A stretch of 37,477 bases of DNA, from IMG/VR virus record IMGVR_UViG_3300049846_001677, positions 1 through 37,477 of that record; one strand, written 5' to 3'. Every line of letters begins with the position of its first letter. The first letter of the stretch is position 1. Made by a program: the position numbers and the translations under genes. Source of the stretch: a virus. The notes under the pieces were generated by a model. The model was not told where the DNA came from and made no database searches. It worked only from the letters and a program-made list of their open reading frames with translations. This document shows positions 8,449 to 16,900 of the stretch, in pieces.

Positions 8449-8481
8449 GTGTCCCCCTTGCTATTCGCTAGGCCACCTCTC

Positions 8482-8742
8482 TTAGGTGAGCGTGATGGTC
8501 ATGCCGTTGGCTATCGCGGTGTTCAGCGGGGTGCAGCCGTTGTTGTAGGCCCCAGCAAGGCGCGTGGTGAGCAGCGTACGAAGCTGCTGCTGGTTCAGGT
8601 TCTCCGGGATTTCCGCGAAGGTGCAGAAAGCGAAATACTCGCTTGGCTGGTCACCGCCTGGGTCGGGGTTCACAAAGTGAACCTTCCACATGCCGTTCTC
8701 GATGGTGTAGTCAGGCTGGAGGATAAACTGTCCCTTGGCCAC
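8482..8742 (-). CDS. Small conserved virion-operon protein
   Basis: 86 aa (MAKGQFILQPDYTIENGMWK...). It is not recognised. It has no membrane segment or Cys motif and appears to be a small globular alpha/beta protein (residues 48-70 helical, NLNQQQLRTLLTTRLAG; C-terminal strand MTITLT). It lies between tail genes with the same orientation and codon use. A short hairpin (CACCT/AGGTG with a five-base loop) overlaps its stop codon. A tail-associated role is inferred only from position. Confidence 0.6.
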   Translation of the reverse strand: MAKGQFILQPDYTIENGMWKVHFVNPDPGGDQPSEYFAFCTFAEIPENLNQQQLRTLLTTRLAGAYNNGCTPLNTAIANGMTITLT

Positions 8743-8754
8743 GGGCTTTCCCCT

Positions 8755-9312
8755 TTACATGGTGGTGTGGAACTGGATGCCGATGGCGGCAATCAGTGGA
8801 GTAGTGTTTGTTGAGAGCGCGGGGGAGGCGGTCGCGCCTAGTGGCAGGCCGCCTGTTGCCCAGTCATAGACTGGGTGGCTACAGAAGAGAAGTTCGTCTG
8901 ATGGCTTAACGCCCATCACTGTCCCGGCCGTTGTAGAGCACGCCCCAGCCAAGAAGTAGTCCCCTGGTGGGAGTTCAGTATCCGTAATGGGCAGAATCTG
9001 GACGGTATTCACCGTGGCAGACATGGCCGTGGTGCCCGCGCCAACGATGAGTTGTCCTTGGCTGGTGTAGATGCCCACGTCGATGTTCCCCGAAGAGGTC
9101 CCGCCAACGAACCAGAACAACTCCCGTGCCGTCGCCCAGTCTGTGAGAGTGAATGGGTAGAGATACGCCAGGTTGTTGGTTGACCACGTCTGGGTGGTGG
9201 CCCCGGCAAGGTTTCCAGCGGATATCAGGTTTGTAAGATGCCCCAGCGACTCAGGGCTCCACGGCGTAAGGACTGGGCTCACGGGCCTCCTGTTGTCAGT
9301 CCAGTCGCCCAT
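8755..9312 (-). CDS. Tail/appendage beta protein, paralogue A
   Basis: 185 aa. The central region NIDVGIYTSQGQLIVGAG ... ILPITDTELPPGDYFLAGA aligns with NFKVGIFDVSGNNIVASA ... IIDITDTAIGPGRYYLGMA of the next gene upstream (9315-9863). The two are divergent tandem copies of one fold. The pattern of alternating strands and the PGxYyL motif is typical of small jelly-roll-like proteins on phage tails or capsids. No catalytic residues are evident. The two genes are two bases apart, consistent with co-translation. The exact virion location is unknown. Confidence 0.6.
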   Translation of the reverse strand: MGDWTDNRRPVSPVLTPWSPESLGHLTNLISAGNLAGATTQTWSTNNLAYLYPFTLTDWATARELFWFVGGTSSGNIDVGIYTSQGQLIVGAGTTAMSATVNTVQILPITDTELPPGDYFLAGACSTTAGTVMGVKPSDELLFCSHPVYDWATGGLPLGATASPALSTNTTPLIAAIGIQFHTTM

Positions 9313-9314
9313 GG

Positions 9315-9863
9315 CTAATAGCTCCTGAGATAGGCGGCGATGGCCGGGATGGCCACGGTCGTCCGGGTCACCATCGTCTGCGCACTCGTGAACGAGCTGT
9401 AGGCGCTGGCCGCCTCCAGTGTCCCTAAGACGCGGCTCTTCTGGAGGGGGACGGGGGACGTTCCCGCTGGCGTATACATGGCGTAGTTGTTGGTGCCGTC
9501 GGCGGCCATGCCAAGGTAGTAGCGGCCTGGCCCGATAGCCGTGTCAGTGATGTCGATGATGTGCTCGACCGAGGAGCCCTTTGCAGTGGCGGCCGACGCC
9601 ACGATGTTGTTTCCGCTCACGTCGAAGATGCCGACCTTGAAGTTCCCCGCTGCGGTCACGCCCGCGCCCACTGCGAGCTTGGTCACGACGACGGCTCGCT
9701 CCAAGAGGATGGGGCAAAACACGGCCATGTTGGCCGTTGGCCAAGCTGTCGATGAGGGCGTGGAGGAAGAAGCACTGCCGTAACCGGCCCAGAGCGAGAT
9801 GGTCGAGATGACCGACTCCCCGCCGTGGTTGGTGAGAAAGCGATGGGGTGCCCAGTCTGCCAT
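9315..9863 (-). CDS. Tail/appendage beta protein, paralogue B
   Basis: 182 aa, a diverged tandem copy of the protein at 8755-9312 (shared GNxxVGI, ITDTxxxPGxYyL). Residues 20-45 are Ser/Ala-rich (GYGSASSSTPSSTAWPTANM). Both copies probably form the same beta-sandwich and may make a hetero-oligomer or alternate surface decorations. The virion role is inferred from the operon and the shared fold only. Confidence 0.6.
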   Translation of the reverse strand: MADWAPHRFLTNHGGESVISTISLWAGYGSASSSTPSSTAWPTANMAVFCPILLERAVVVTKLAVGAGVTAAGNFKVGIFDVSGNNIVASAATAKGSSVEHIIDITDTAIGPGRYYLGMAADGTNNYAMYTPAGTSPVPLQKSRVLGTLEAASAYSSFTSAQTMVTRTTVAIPAIAAYLRSY

Positions 9864-9872
9864 GCCGCCCTC

Positions 9873-10220
9873 CTAGCTGTACTTCCAGACCGACCACGCG
9901 AAGTTCCGGCTTGTCCCATGCGTTTGCTTGAGACTGAACCGAAGCGCGTTGGTGTCGGTGAGGGCGGTGGAGATGGGGACAGAGATGGCAATCATGTCGT
10001 CTGTGGGCTGGGCACCCTCGTAGCGCATGAAGTAGGCCACGCGCTGCGTCCCGGCCGTGATGACCATCTGGTAAGCGCGAAGCTCCAGTACGTCGCCCGC
10101 GACCATGTTCACCTTGTCAACTTGGAGGGTGTACGTCCCGGCCTCGTTTGGGGAGGACAGGAAGTGCTCCGTCGTGACGGTGGCAGACTGAGTGCCAGAC
10201 GCAAAAGTTGAGACTGCCAT
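9873..10220 (-). CDS. Small virion-operon beta protein
   Basis: 115 aa (MAVSTFASGTQSATVTTEHF...). It is predicted mostly beta (YTLQVDKVNMVAGDVLELRAYQ, ISVPISTALTDTNALRFSLKQ) and ends with SWKY-like aromatic residues (AWSVWKYS). The fragment VDKVNMVAGDVLELRAY recalls the VDKPN...PGDLL motif of the larger tail proteins. It lies ten bases from the next gene in the tail block. No family is recognised. A minor tail or head component is likely from position. Confidence 0.55.
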   Translation of the reverse strand: MAVSTFASGTQSATVTTEHFLSSPNEAGTYTLQVDKVNMVAGDVLELRAYQMVITAGTQRVAYFMRYEGAQPTDDMIAISVPISTALTDTNALRFSLKQTHGTSRNFAWSVWKYS

Positions 10221-10230
10221 CTGCTAGCCC

Positions 10231-10716
10231 CTAGATTTCCTCGAAGATGATGTGGTCGGACACAGTACCGGCCCCAGATTCTGACGCAAGGACTACGTCA
10301 CTGTTCGGGGCGGTGGTAGTCGTAATCCACACCTCCTCGTCGGGGGCCGCTACCCAACGGACAACCCCGCCGAACGCGTTAAAGCCAAGCTCCAAGGTCG
10401 GCGGGTTTGAGGTGATGGTCGGCCTGGTGGTGGCTACAGCCACGTAGCCCCTAGCTACAGCCGCCGCAGAGAGAGGGTTCAGGTTGGCGGGAGTCACGTC
10501 GGTAGGGCCAGTCGAGTTTGTAGACGCGCGCGCCAGACGCATGCGGACGACAGTTGAGGTGGTCGATTCGCCAGCGAGGTAAACCTCTTGGATTCTCGCT
10601 GTATTGGTGGAGGACGCGGTCCGCAACGCATGAAAGATGTTGTTAGCCGCCGGGATGGCACCCGCGGCAGTCGCGGTGGTCGTCCAGCCAGCGGCTGTGA
10701 CGGTGTACTTGGCCAT
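10231..10716 (-). CDS. Small virion-operon structural protein
   Basis: 161 aa, Ala/Thr-rich and predicted beta (ARIQEVYLAGESTTSTVVRMRLARAS, TLELGFNAFGGVVRWVAAPDEEVWI). The last feature, W(V/I)APDEE plus a strand, occurs in several small phage surface proteins. The start at 10716 overlaps the stop of the upstream gene by one base. No enzymatic motif is visible. A head- or tail-surface role is inferred from composition and context. Confidence 0.55.
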   Translation of the reverse strand: MAKYTVTAAGWTTTATAAGAIPAANNIFHALRTASSTNTARIQEVYLAGESTTSTVVRMRLARASTNSTGPTDVTPANLNPLSAAAVARGYVAVATTRPTITSNPPTLELGFNAFGGVVRWVAAPDEEVWITTTTAPNSDVVLASESGAGTVSDHIIFEEI

Positions 10717-11036
10717 TAGTGAATCCTCCGCGCATCGCGCTTCAGTGGGTCGAACAGGATTTCGCCGTCTGGCCCGCGAAGCAAGTAGGGTTCGTCGCCC
10801 TTAAACTTCAGCGCCAGTTCGATGGATTCCTGGAAAGGGTTGCATTCCGCGCGGCAGCCGCCTGAGTCACAGACGTAGGCGTCGCACTTCTGGCAGTACC
10901 CTCGCTCCCGAGTACGCTCGGGGTTGAGGATGACGACACGGTCGCAGTGGCAGCAGGTCATCGTGTGGACTTCCATGCGCTGCCCTCCTACAAAGGCGTT
11001 GTCGATAAGCAGTGTGCTCTTTCCGCCGCGCGGCAT
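10716..11036 (-). CDS. Zinc-binding phage protein in the head block
   Basis: 106 aa. Residues 27-66 hold a treble-clef-like Cys cluster: TCCHCDRVVILNPERTRERG, YCQKCDAYVCDSGGC and RAECNP, with up to nine Cys. The C-terminus LLRGPDGEILFDPLKRDARR is conserved in appearance among similar phage proteins that accompany capsid genes. It probably binds one or two zinc ions. The function is unknown; the position between small beta proteins of the head/tail block suggests an assembly role rather than a transcription factor. Confidence 0.65.
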   Translation of the reverse strand: MPRGGKSTLLIDNAFVGGQRMEVHTMTCCHCDRVVILNPERTRERGYCQKCDAYVCDSGGCRAECNPFQESIELALKFKGDEPYLLRGPDGEILFDPLKRDARRIH

Positions 11037-11050
11037 GCTCCCCCTCCTGG

Positions 11051-11512
11051 TTAGGCGGCTGTCACCGGGTTGCCCTGCTCAAGCGGGATATACCAGAGGT
11101 CCCACTTGACCTGGCCGGTGTTGGAGGCGGCACACGAGAGGTTCAGGGTGCCGGGCTCCAGGACGATGCGCCGGGCGGGGAACGGAGCCGCAGCCCCAGC
11201 CCCCACAAGCGCATCGGTGAAGGTGCCGGTGACGCCGTAGAGCTGACCCACGGCGTCACCGGTGATATCGAGGACCGCGCAGATGTCCACGTCCGCAGAC
11301 GCGCCGGCCGTGGCATCAAGCAGGAGCTTGGTGTTGTTGGCCTGCGTCTGAATGACGGTCGTGACTTCCCCGATGATACCCGTCACAAGGATGCGGACGG
11401 GAATCGTGAAGAGCGCGTGGTTGGTCGTCTGGGGGAGGTTGGCCGTCGCCCTCGACACCTTGATGCCGAGCATGTCGTTGGCCGCGTTCTGCCCAAGTCG
11501 GGTGACTCGCAT
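11051..11512 (-). CDS. Head/tail accessory protein
   Basis: 153 aa. It is beta-rich with alternating hydrophobic strands (ALFTIPVRILVTGIIGEVTTVI, DVDICAVLDITGDAVGQLYGV) and ends NTGQVKWDLWYIPLEQG, a WDLwY(I/V)PL motif seen in small capsid-linked phage proteins. It sits two genes after the major capsid gene. It may be a capsid decoration or neck protein. No Cys motif or membrane segment is visible. Assignment is from pattern and position. Confidence 0.55.
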   Translation of the reverse strand: MRVTRLGQNAANDMLGIKVSRATANLPQTTNHALFTIPVRILVTGIIGEVTTVIQTQANNTKLLLDATAGASADVDICAVLDITGDAVGQLYGVTGTFTDALVGAGAAAPFPARRIVLEPGTLNLSCAASNTGQVKWDLWYIPLEQGNPVTAA

Positions 11513-11524
11513 GATGTGGCCTCC

Positions 11525-11920
11525 TTAGGCGACGCCGCTGCCGCCAGCAATGCCAGCGGGCGGGACAAGGACGTAGCACATGGTGCCCGCGTCGGTGCAG
11601 GTCGCGACGATGGTGCCGTTGGCCTGCATGTGACGCGCTGGCTCAATCCAGACGGCCCGGAGGTCCGATGCCGCAAGGACGATGGAGACTGCGCCCAGGT
11701 TCTTGAGATGGCCGGGCGGATTGGAACCGGCCGTGATGGTCACGGTATCGCCGGACGCGTCGGCCTCGAAGATGAGGCACATCGCGGCCGGGTTCGACTT
11801 CGCGGGCGGGGTGATAACCCAACCATCGGTTGGGGTGGTCGCCACCGTGCCGACGCCGACGAGGTCAGCGGAGCGGGTAGCCATGGTCTGAAGAACAGGC
11901 GTAATAGCCGTCGTGGCCAT
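11525..11920 (-). CDS. Capsid-adjacent protein, possible decoration protein
   Basis: 131 aa, directly after the major capsid gene (12-base gap). Ala/Thr/Gly-rich and beta (GDTVTITAGSNPPGHLKNLGAV, LAASDLRAVWIEPARHMQ, GTIVATCTDAGTMCYVLVPP). Small beta proteins next to the capsid gene are often head decoration or stabilisation proteins. Size and location fit, but no specific family match can be shown. Confidence 0.5.
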   Translation of the reverse strand: MATTAITPVLQTMATRSADLVGVGTVATTPTDGWVITPPAKSNPAAMCLIFEADASGDTVTITAGSNPPGHLKNLGAVSIVLAASDLRAVWIEPARHMQANGTIVATCTDAGTMCYVLVPPAGIAGGSGVA

Positions 11921-11932
11921 TGGTCATGCCTC

Positions 11933-12808
11933 CTAGTAGTACGCGCCGGCGATGACTTCGGCAGCGACGAGGTTCTCCGGCCGGGTGACTTTCGCACCGT
12001 AGACGTGGAGTCCCTTGACCGCGGCACCGAAGCGCTGCTCGGGCTTGTAGGCTTCCATCTCCTGGAGCTGCTCGGCGAAGGTGACTGCGCCGTTGTAGCC
12101 GCCAAGGATGACGGTCGAGGACGATGCACCGGAGGGCAGGTTGTTCGACTTGTAGATGGTGAAGTCTGCAAGCCGCCCAATCGCGTCGCCGCGGGCCACA
12201 TCCCGGTTTGCCGGGGTGCCGAACGAGACGAAGCGGGAGTCCAGCCGGAGGTGCGCCTCGAAGAACGGTGGGACGACAAGCCACCGGCCGCCGCGTGGCG
12301 TGTTCGCCACGTCCAGGCGTTCCATCAGCCGGACGGTGATACCGTACGCGTCGATTTCACCAACACCCTGACCGATGGTCAGCGGGGTGCCGTTGGTGAT
12401 GTCGTTGCCGGTACCGTCCACGCCGGTGTTGATGGTCGTGGCCAAGAACACGTCGATGGTCTCGGAGATGCCCCAAGACGCTTCCTTCATGGCATCGGCG
12501 CGGATGTCGGCCCGCATCTGGGCCTTGTCCACGTCGTCGATGTAGAAGTGGAAGACTTTGCCCTGGTCAATCACCAGCGCCATGTCCGCGAGGTTCAGCG
12601 TCTCGGCGGCCGTGATGTTGGTGTTGCGGGTGTAGTTGCTGATGGTGATGCGCCCAATGGTGTTGATGCGCACCGAAGAGCCGAAGCCCTTGATTTCGCC
12701 CTCGTACTTCCGGTTGACGACGTTGGGCTGGGCGAAGATGTGCGTGTCGTTCAGGTTCTCCTGAAGGTCAGCGGCCCAAATCGTCGGGATGAACGACTCG
12801 ATAGTCAT
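11933..12808 (-). CDS. Major capsid protein (HK97-fold, P22-coat-like group)
   Basis: 291 aa. The N-terminus SFIPTIWAADLQENLNDTHIF, the block VNRKYEGEIKGFGSSVRINT, and IDQGKVFHFYIDDVDKAQM are hallmark motifs of a widespread phage coat family with the HK97 fold, in which they form the N-arm, E-loop and P-domain. The centre GGRWLVVPPFFEAHLRLDSRF and the end YGAKVTRPENLVAAEVI also fit. About 290 residues is usual for the family. It follows the scaffold gene by 23 bases and precedes a probable decoration gene. It assembles the icosahedral shell together with the scaffold and portal. Confidence is high. Confidence 0.9.
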   Translation of the reverse strand: MTIESFIPTIWAADLQENLNDTHIFAQPNVVNRKYEGEIKGFGSSVRINTIGRITISNYTRNTNITAAETLNLADMALVIDQGKVFHFYIDDVDKAQMRADIRADAMKEASWGISETIDVFLATTINTGVDGTGNDITNGTPLTIGQGVGEIDAYGITVRLMERLDVANTPRGGRWLVVPPFFEAHLRLDSRFVSFGTPANRDVARGDAIGRLADFTIYKSNNLPSGASSSTVILGGYNGAVTFAEQLQEMEAYKPEQRFGAAVKGLHVYGAKVTRPENLVAAEVIAGAYY

Positions 12809-12831
12809 TCGAGTGCTCCTTCGCTAGCGTT

Positions 12832-13809
12832 CTAGCGGGAGCGCGCCAAAGCCTTATCCACATCCTTGCGCCAGTCTGGGCGCGCGCGAAGCTCATCAGC
12901 TGACATTCTCCGAATCATGTCCAACGTCAATTCGCCTACGGCGAGGTTCCCGGTCGGGGCGGCCCCCTTCGGTCGGTTGGCATGCTCCCTCGCCTTGGCG
13001 GCGCGTTCCGCGGCGGCGGCCTTATCGGGCGCGTCCACGGCAGCTTTCGCCTTGGCAACTTCCCGCTCAACGTCACGCGTCAAGCGCGCGAGTCCTTGGG
13101 CGGTTGAGGGGTAAGGATTCACAGCCGCGATGGCCACAATAGCTTCCTTCACCGAGGGGTACTCGGCGTAGGCCGCATCGCAGACGTCGGCGGCAGCAGC
13201 AGCTATCTCAGCTTCAGACACGCCCCTCGTGTTCGGTGCGCTCAAGCGCGACCGGGCAGCGAGGTAGGCTTGGAATTGACGGGGCTCGGCCTGCTCCCAC
13301 TCGACGTACCCTTCCGGGTCGTCTCTCTTGAGTGCGTCGATGCGGTCCACAAGGGCCTTCAGCTCCGCGTCTTGCGTCGCCGTCTGGTATCCCTTCTGGA
13401 CTCCCTGTCGTTCTGCATGCGCCTGGGCCTGGAGAAGCAGCCCCTTCCAGATGGTGAGCACTTCGGCTCGCATCTTGACGGGCACTTCGTTGATACGCTG
13501 TTCAGCAGTCATCAGCACGTTCGCCCACTCATGGGCGGAATGCCTCGGCTTCGCGGGCTCTTGGCTCCGGTCGCCTGCCTCAGTAGGCTGGGCGTCCTCT
13601 TCGTCGAAGTCTTCGGCGTCTGTGACCTGCTCGGCCTCATCCTGCGGGGTCTCAACATCCGATGGCGCTTCAAAGCCTAGGGGGATGTCGAACTTCTCTC
13701 GCGGTGGGGCATCCATCGTTGCCACGGGCGCGGAAATGGGCCGACCTCTGGTTTCAGGCGCACTCGCCGGAGCGGATTCAGCAGCCTCTACCGTCTTGGT
13801 CTGTGCCAT
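12832..13809 (-). CDS. Capsid scaffolding protein
   Basis: 325 aa, highly charged, Ala/Glu/Asp-rich, with an acidic disordered N-terminus (residues 40-85, e.g. DAEDFDEEDAQPTEAGD) and long helices (MRAEVLTIWKGLLLQAQAHAE; REVAKAKAAVDAPDKAAAAERA). The basic C-terminus ELRARPDWRKDVDKALARSR fits the helix-loop-helix that binds coat protein in scaffolds. It lies directly upstream of the major capsid gene, the usual place. The motif LTLDMIRRMSADEL is common in such proteins. The first ATG is preceded by AGGAG about 12 bases upstream. Confidence 0.8.
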   Translation of the reverse strand: MAQTKTVEAAESAPASAPETRGRPISAPVATMDAPPREKFDIPLGFEAPSDVETPQDEAEQVTDAEDFDEEDAQPTEAGDRSQEPAKPRHSAHEWANVLMTAEQRINEVPVKMRAEVLTIWKGLLLQAQAHAERQGVQKGYQTATQDAELKALVDRIDALKRDDPEGYVEWEQAEPRQFQAYLAARSRLSAPNTRGVSEAEIAAAAADVCDAAYAEYPSVKEAIVAIAAVNPYPSTAQGLARLTRDVEREVAKAKAAVDAPDKAAAAERAAKAREHANRPKGAAPTGNLAVGELTLDMIRRMSADELRARPDWRKDVDKALARSR

Positions 13810-13874
13810 TCTCTTGCAGTCTCCTCATCGGCCGTCGCGCATGGCGTCCCAAATCGGCAGCCGTTGTCACACGC

Positions 13875-13901
13875 ATCCTAGCATACGTCAGGAGTTGTCA
13901 G
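13875..13901 (-). promoter_or_regulatory. Candidate promoter for scaffold and capsid genes
   Basis: Read on the minus strand, CTGACA (13901-13896) and TGC-TAGGAT (extended -10 with the -10 at 13880-13875) are separated by 15 bases. They lie in the only gap of any size (78 bases) within the head block, just before the scaffold gene, where extra expression of capsid protein would be expected. The spacing is shorter than ideal, so this is a weak prediction. Confidence 0.3.
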
Positions 13902-16900
13902 GAAGTACACGCCGAATGCTTGCCGCCATTTCAGGGGTCAATGGGCCGCGGCCGGTCAGGATGGCAATCTCAGGATGTGAGCGCGCGTACTGCCCGCGGC
14001 CTCGCGACTCGCGGAGGAGGCCAAGGATAGAGCGCCGGACGCCGCGCACGGCCTGCTCGCTCCACTGCCCAGACGCGGCAATCTGGCGGAGCGCGCGAAG
14101 CTTGGCCGCGTCGCTGCCGCTTGTGGCAGTGTTGGCGACGACCTGGAAGAGGTTGTTGATTTCGTGCCCCGTGTCCGCGTCGTAGCCGCGGTACTGCGGG
14201 ATGTCGTAATACTCGGCCGCCAGCTTCTTGCGCAGCTTCTCCAGGGGGGTCGCGTCCACTCCCACGTTGTCGGCGATGTACTTTCGCCCCGCGTCGTCGA
14301 GCGTCGCGAGATACGATTCAACCACGTCATAGTTAAACACGCCATGGTTGTCGGCCTTGTCGAGCGCGTCAAAGTACCCCTGGAGGATGGGGTTTGCGCG
14401 GTTCTCGAAGTGCTTGTCCTTGAAGATGGCCTGGAATTGCCCAGAGCGCTCCGCAATCTCGTTCGACCGCGCGTCGCGCCACTGCTCTACCGTGATTTTC
14501 CCTGACAGGAGGTCATTGTCGCGCTGGCGCTGGTCAGAGACGTACTGCGCCTTGACCTCTTCCCACTGTTGCCCAGCCTGGTCCTTGCGGGACACGGCAC
14601 GCTCCCACAATTCCGGGTGCGCCTCTTTCATCGCCTTCTTCTGGGATGGGTCGAGGTCATAGAATGACTCGTTGTACTTGGCCCGTGCGAGCGCGTCCAG
14701 TTGCTCGGTCGGCGTCATCGCACTGGCCTTGATGCCAGTGAGGCCGAGTCCCGTCGGGATAGGCCCTTTGTCCCCGCCAAGGAGCACGGAGTCAGAGACA
14801 GAGAACGGCGCTACGAGTTCCCGGAGCACCGACCCCACGCTGCGATTCTCCCCGCGGAAGTTTTGGCCCGAGAGTAGCGTCCACGCCGTACCAACCAGGG
14901 GTGATGCCTTACTGCGATAGAACGCTCGCGGGTCTCCGTCATCCTTAACCGTGTTTACGATGCCGCGGGCAAGGGAGTCCCATGGCCCGAAGATGGACAC
15001 ATCCTGGCCCTTTACCCGGAAGCGCATAAAGTTGGATGACATCGGGTCAAAGACTTGCTCAAGCGGTATGCCATCCTCCTGGGCCACGTTCGCCATAACG
15101 GTCGTCATCACGCCGAGCCCCACGAACTGCGCGAGCATGCGCCGGGCTTCCCACGCGCCGGGGCCGCCGCCAGCCGCGGCCTGCGTCAGAAACTCCAGTT
15201 GCGATTGGAAGAAGCGCGGAGCGAAGAGCGCCATCTCCCCGGCGTCTCCGGCGAAACGGTTAGGCGACCACCCCGTAGCGCGGTCGACCGCCGACGCGAC
15301 GCTCTCCAAGTTCTTCGGGTCTTGCATATTGAAGCCAAAGAACTTGGATGAGCCGTAGGCGGTGTTCGCCAACTCCAGCCTCAGAGCGTCGCCGAAGTTT
15401 CCGAAGGCACGGTTAGAGCCGCGGATGGGGTTCACCTTGCCGCCGTATTGGAGTGCGTCGCCAATCTTTCCAAGGCCGGAGCCGATGGTAAACTCAGTCT
15501 GTGTCCCGCCGATATGGAGCCCGCGGGCAGCCCATTCCCGGGACGTAGGCCGACCTGCGCGAAGGGCCTTCTCATCGAATTGCTTAATGTACGAGCCTAG
15601 GACGGTCTCATCAGCCATCGACTGAAAGGCAACCTTCAGGGCCTTGGCGTAGGCGACAGGGTTCCGCGCCAAACCGATAGCGCCCTGGATGCCCATGAAG
15701 GACACGTCGAGCGTCGCCCGCAGTCCGCGAGAGAGCGTGTTGAAAGCGTTGGCCGCCTCGATAAGCTGAGCGCCCTTCCCGGAGGCTGGCTTTTCGGCGT
15801 TCAGGAACTTGTTCGCGACGTTGGCCATCTCGGCGGGGAAACCGTACTGCTCCAGCCCGGCCATTTGGATGATGCCTTCGCCGCGACCTACCTTGTGCGA
15901 TTGCTCCAACGCAGCTTTATAGGTCGGCCGGAACTCCTTGATGCGCTCCTGGATGTGCTCAATCTCGCGCTGCAAGCTGTCGGCCGCGATGTTGTACTTG
16001 CCGCCTCGCTGCCGCAGGACGTTGATACGCCGTTGAGTGCGGTTCATGGCCGTCTCGAGGAATCGCAAGCGGTCCACGTCAGGCGGGATAAGCTCGCCCA
16101 CCTTGTCGGTCACGCGCTGGATTTCCTCTGCCCTAGCCTCGTAGAAGCGCGCACGCAATCGCTCGGCTTCCGTTGCTGGCTGCGAGGTGCGGATAGGGCC
16201 GCCCGCCGTCATCTTGCGTCGCGACTTGTCTCCCGCCAGCTTCTCCCCTTGTGCCGCCATCCGCTCGCCGCGCGCTGCTTCTTGCTGGACACGCGTACCC
16301 ACGCGAGCCACTCCGCGCGTGCCTTCGTCAGGGATACCCCGGTCGAACTCCGCGACAGCCTTATCAAGCTCATCCTCTTTACTGATTGCAATGCGTGCGC
16401 GCTTCTCCGCAGTAGCCAGCCGGGACTTAACCTTCCCAAGCTCGGCCGTCAGGTCTTGCCAGTGGGCGCGGATGTTGTTGGGCATCCGGTCTGCCGGAGT
16501 GGACGCGACGCGGACTTCTGGGAAGTCATCGAGAGTGACGCCTTTGAGGTACTCGCGGATGTGGTTGTCAATCGCGTGGCGGCCAGTGATACGCGCCATG
16601 GACTCGACGGCTTCTTGGAGACTGGCGTACTCGTAGCCCTTGGCGAACGCCTCTTCTTGGGTCTTGAACTTGGCGTGGGCCAGCGGCCCAGTGCGCGAGC
16701 CGGGTCGGCCACCACCGTACGCCCGCGGCAAGTCCATCCCTTCGATTTCGGCGCTACCGCGAGGGATGTAGAAGCCGCCCGGTTCGATATCCGGCCGGTT
16801 GTGGATGACGACTCCGGCCTCATCCAACTTCGCCTTGAAGGGCGCCAACTCGGCGCGGATGTACTCCATTGCCTGCCGCTGCTCAGTCGTTAGGAATGGA

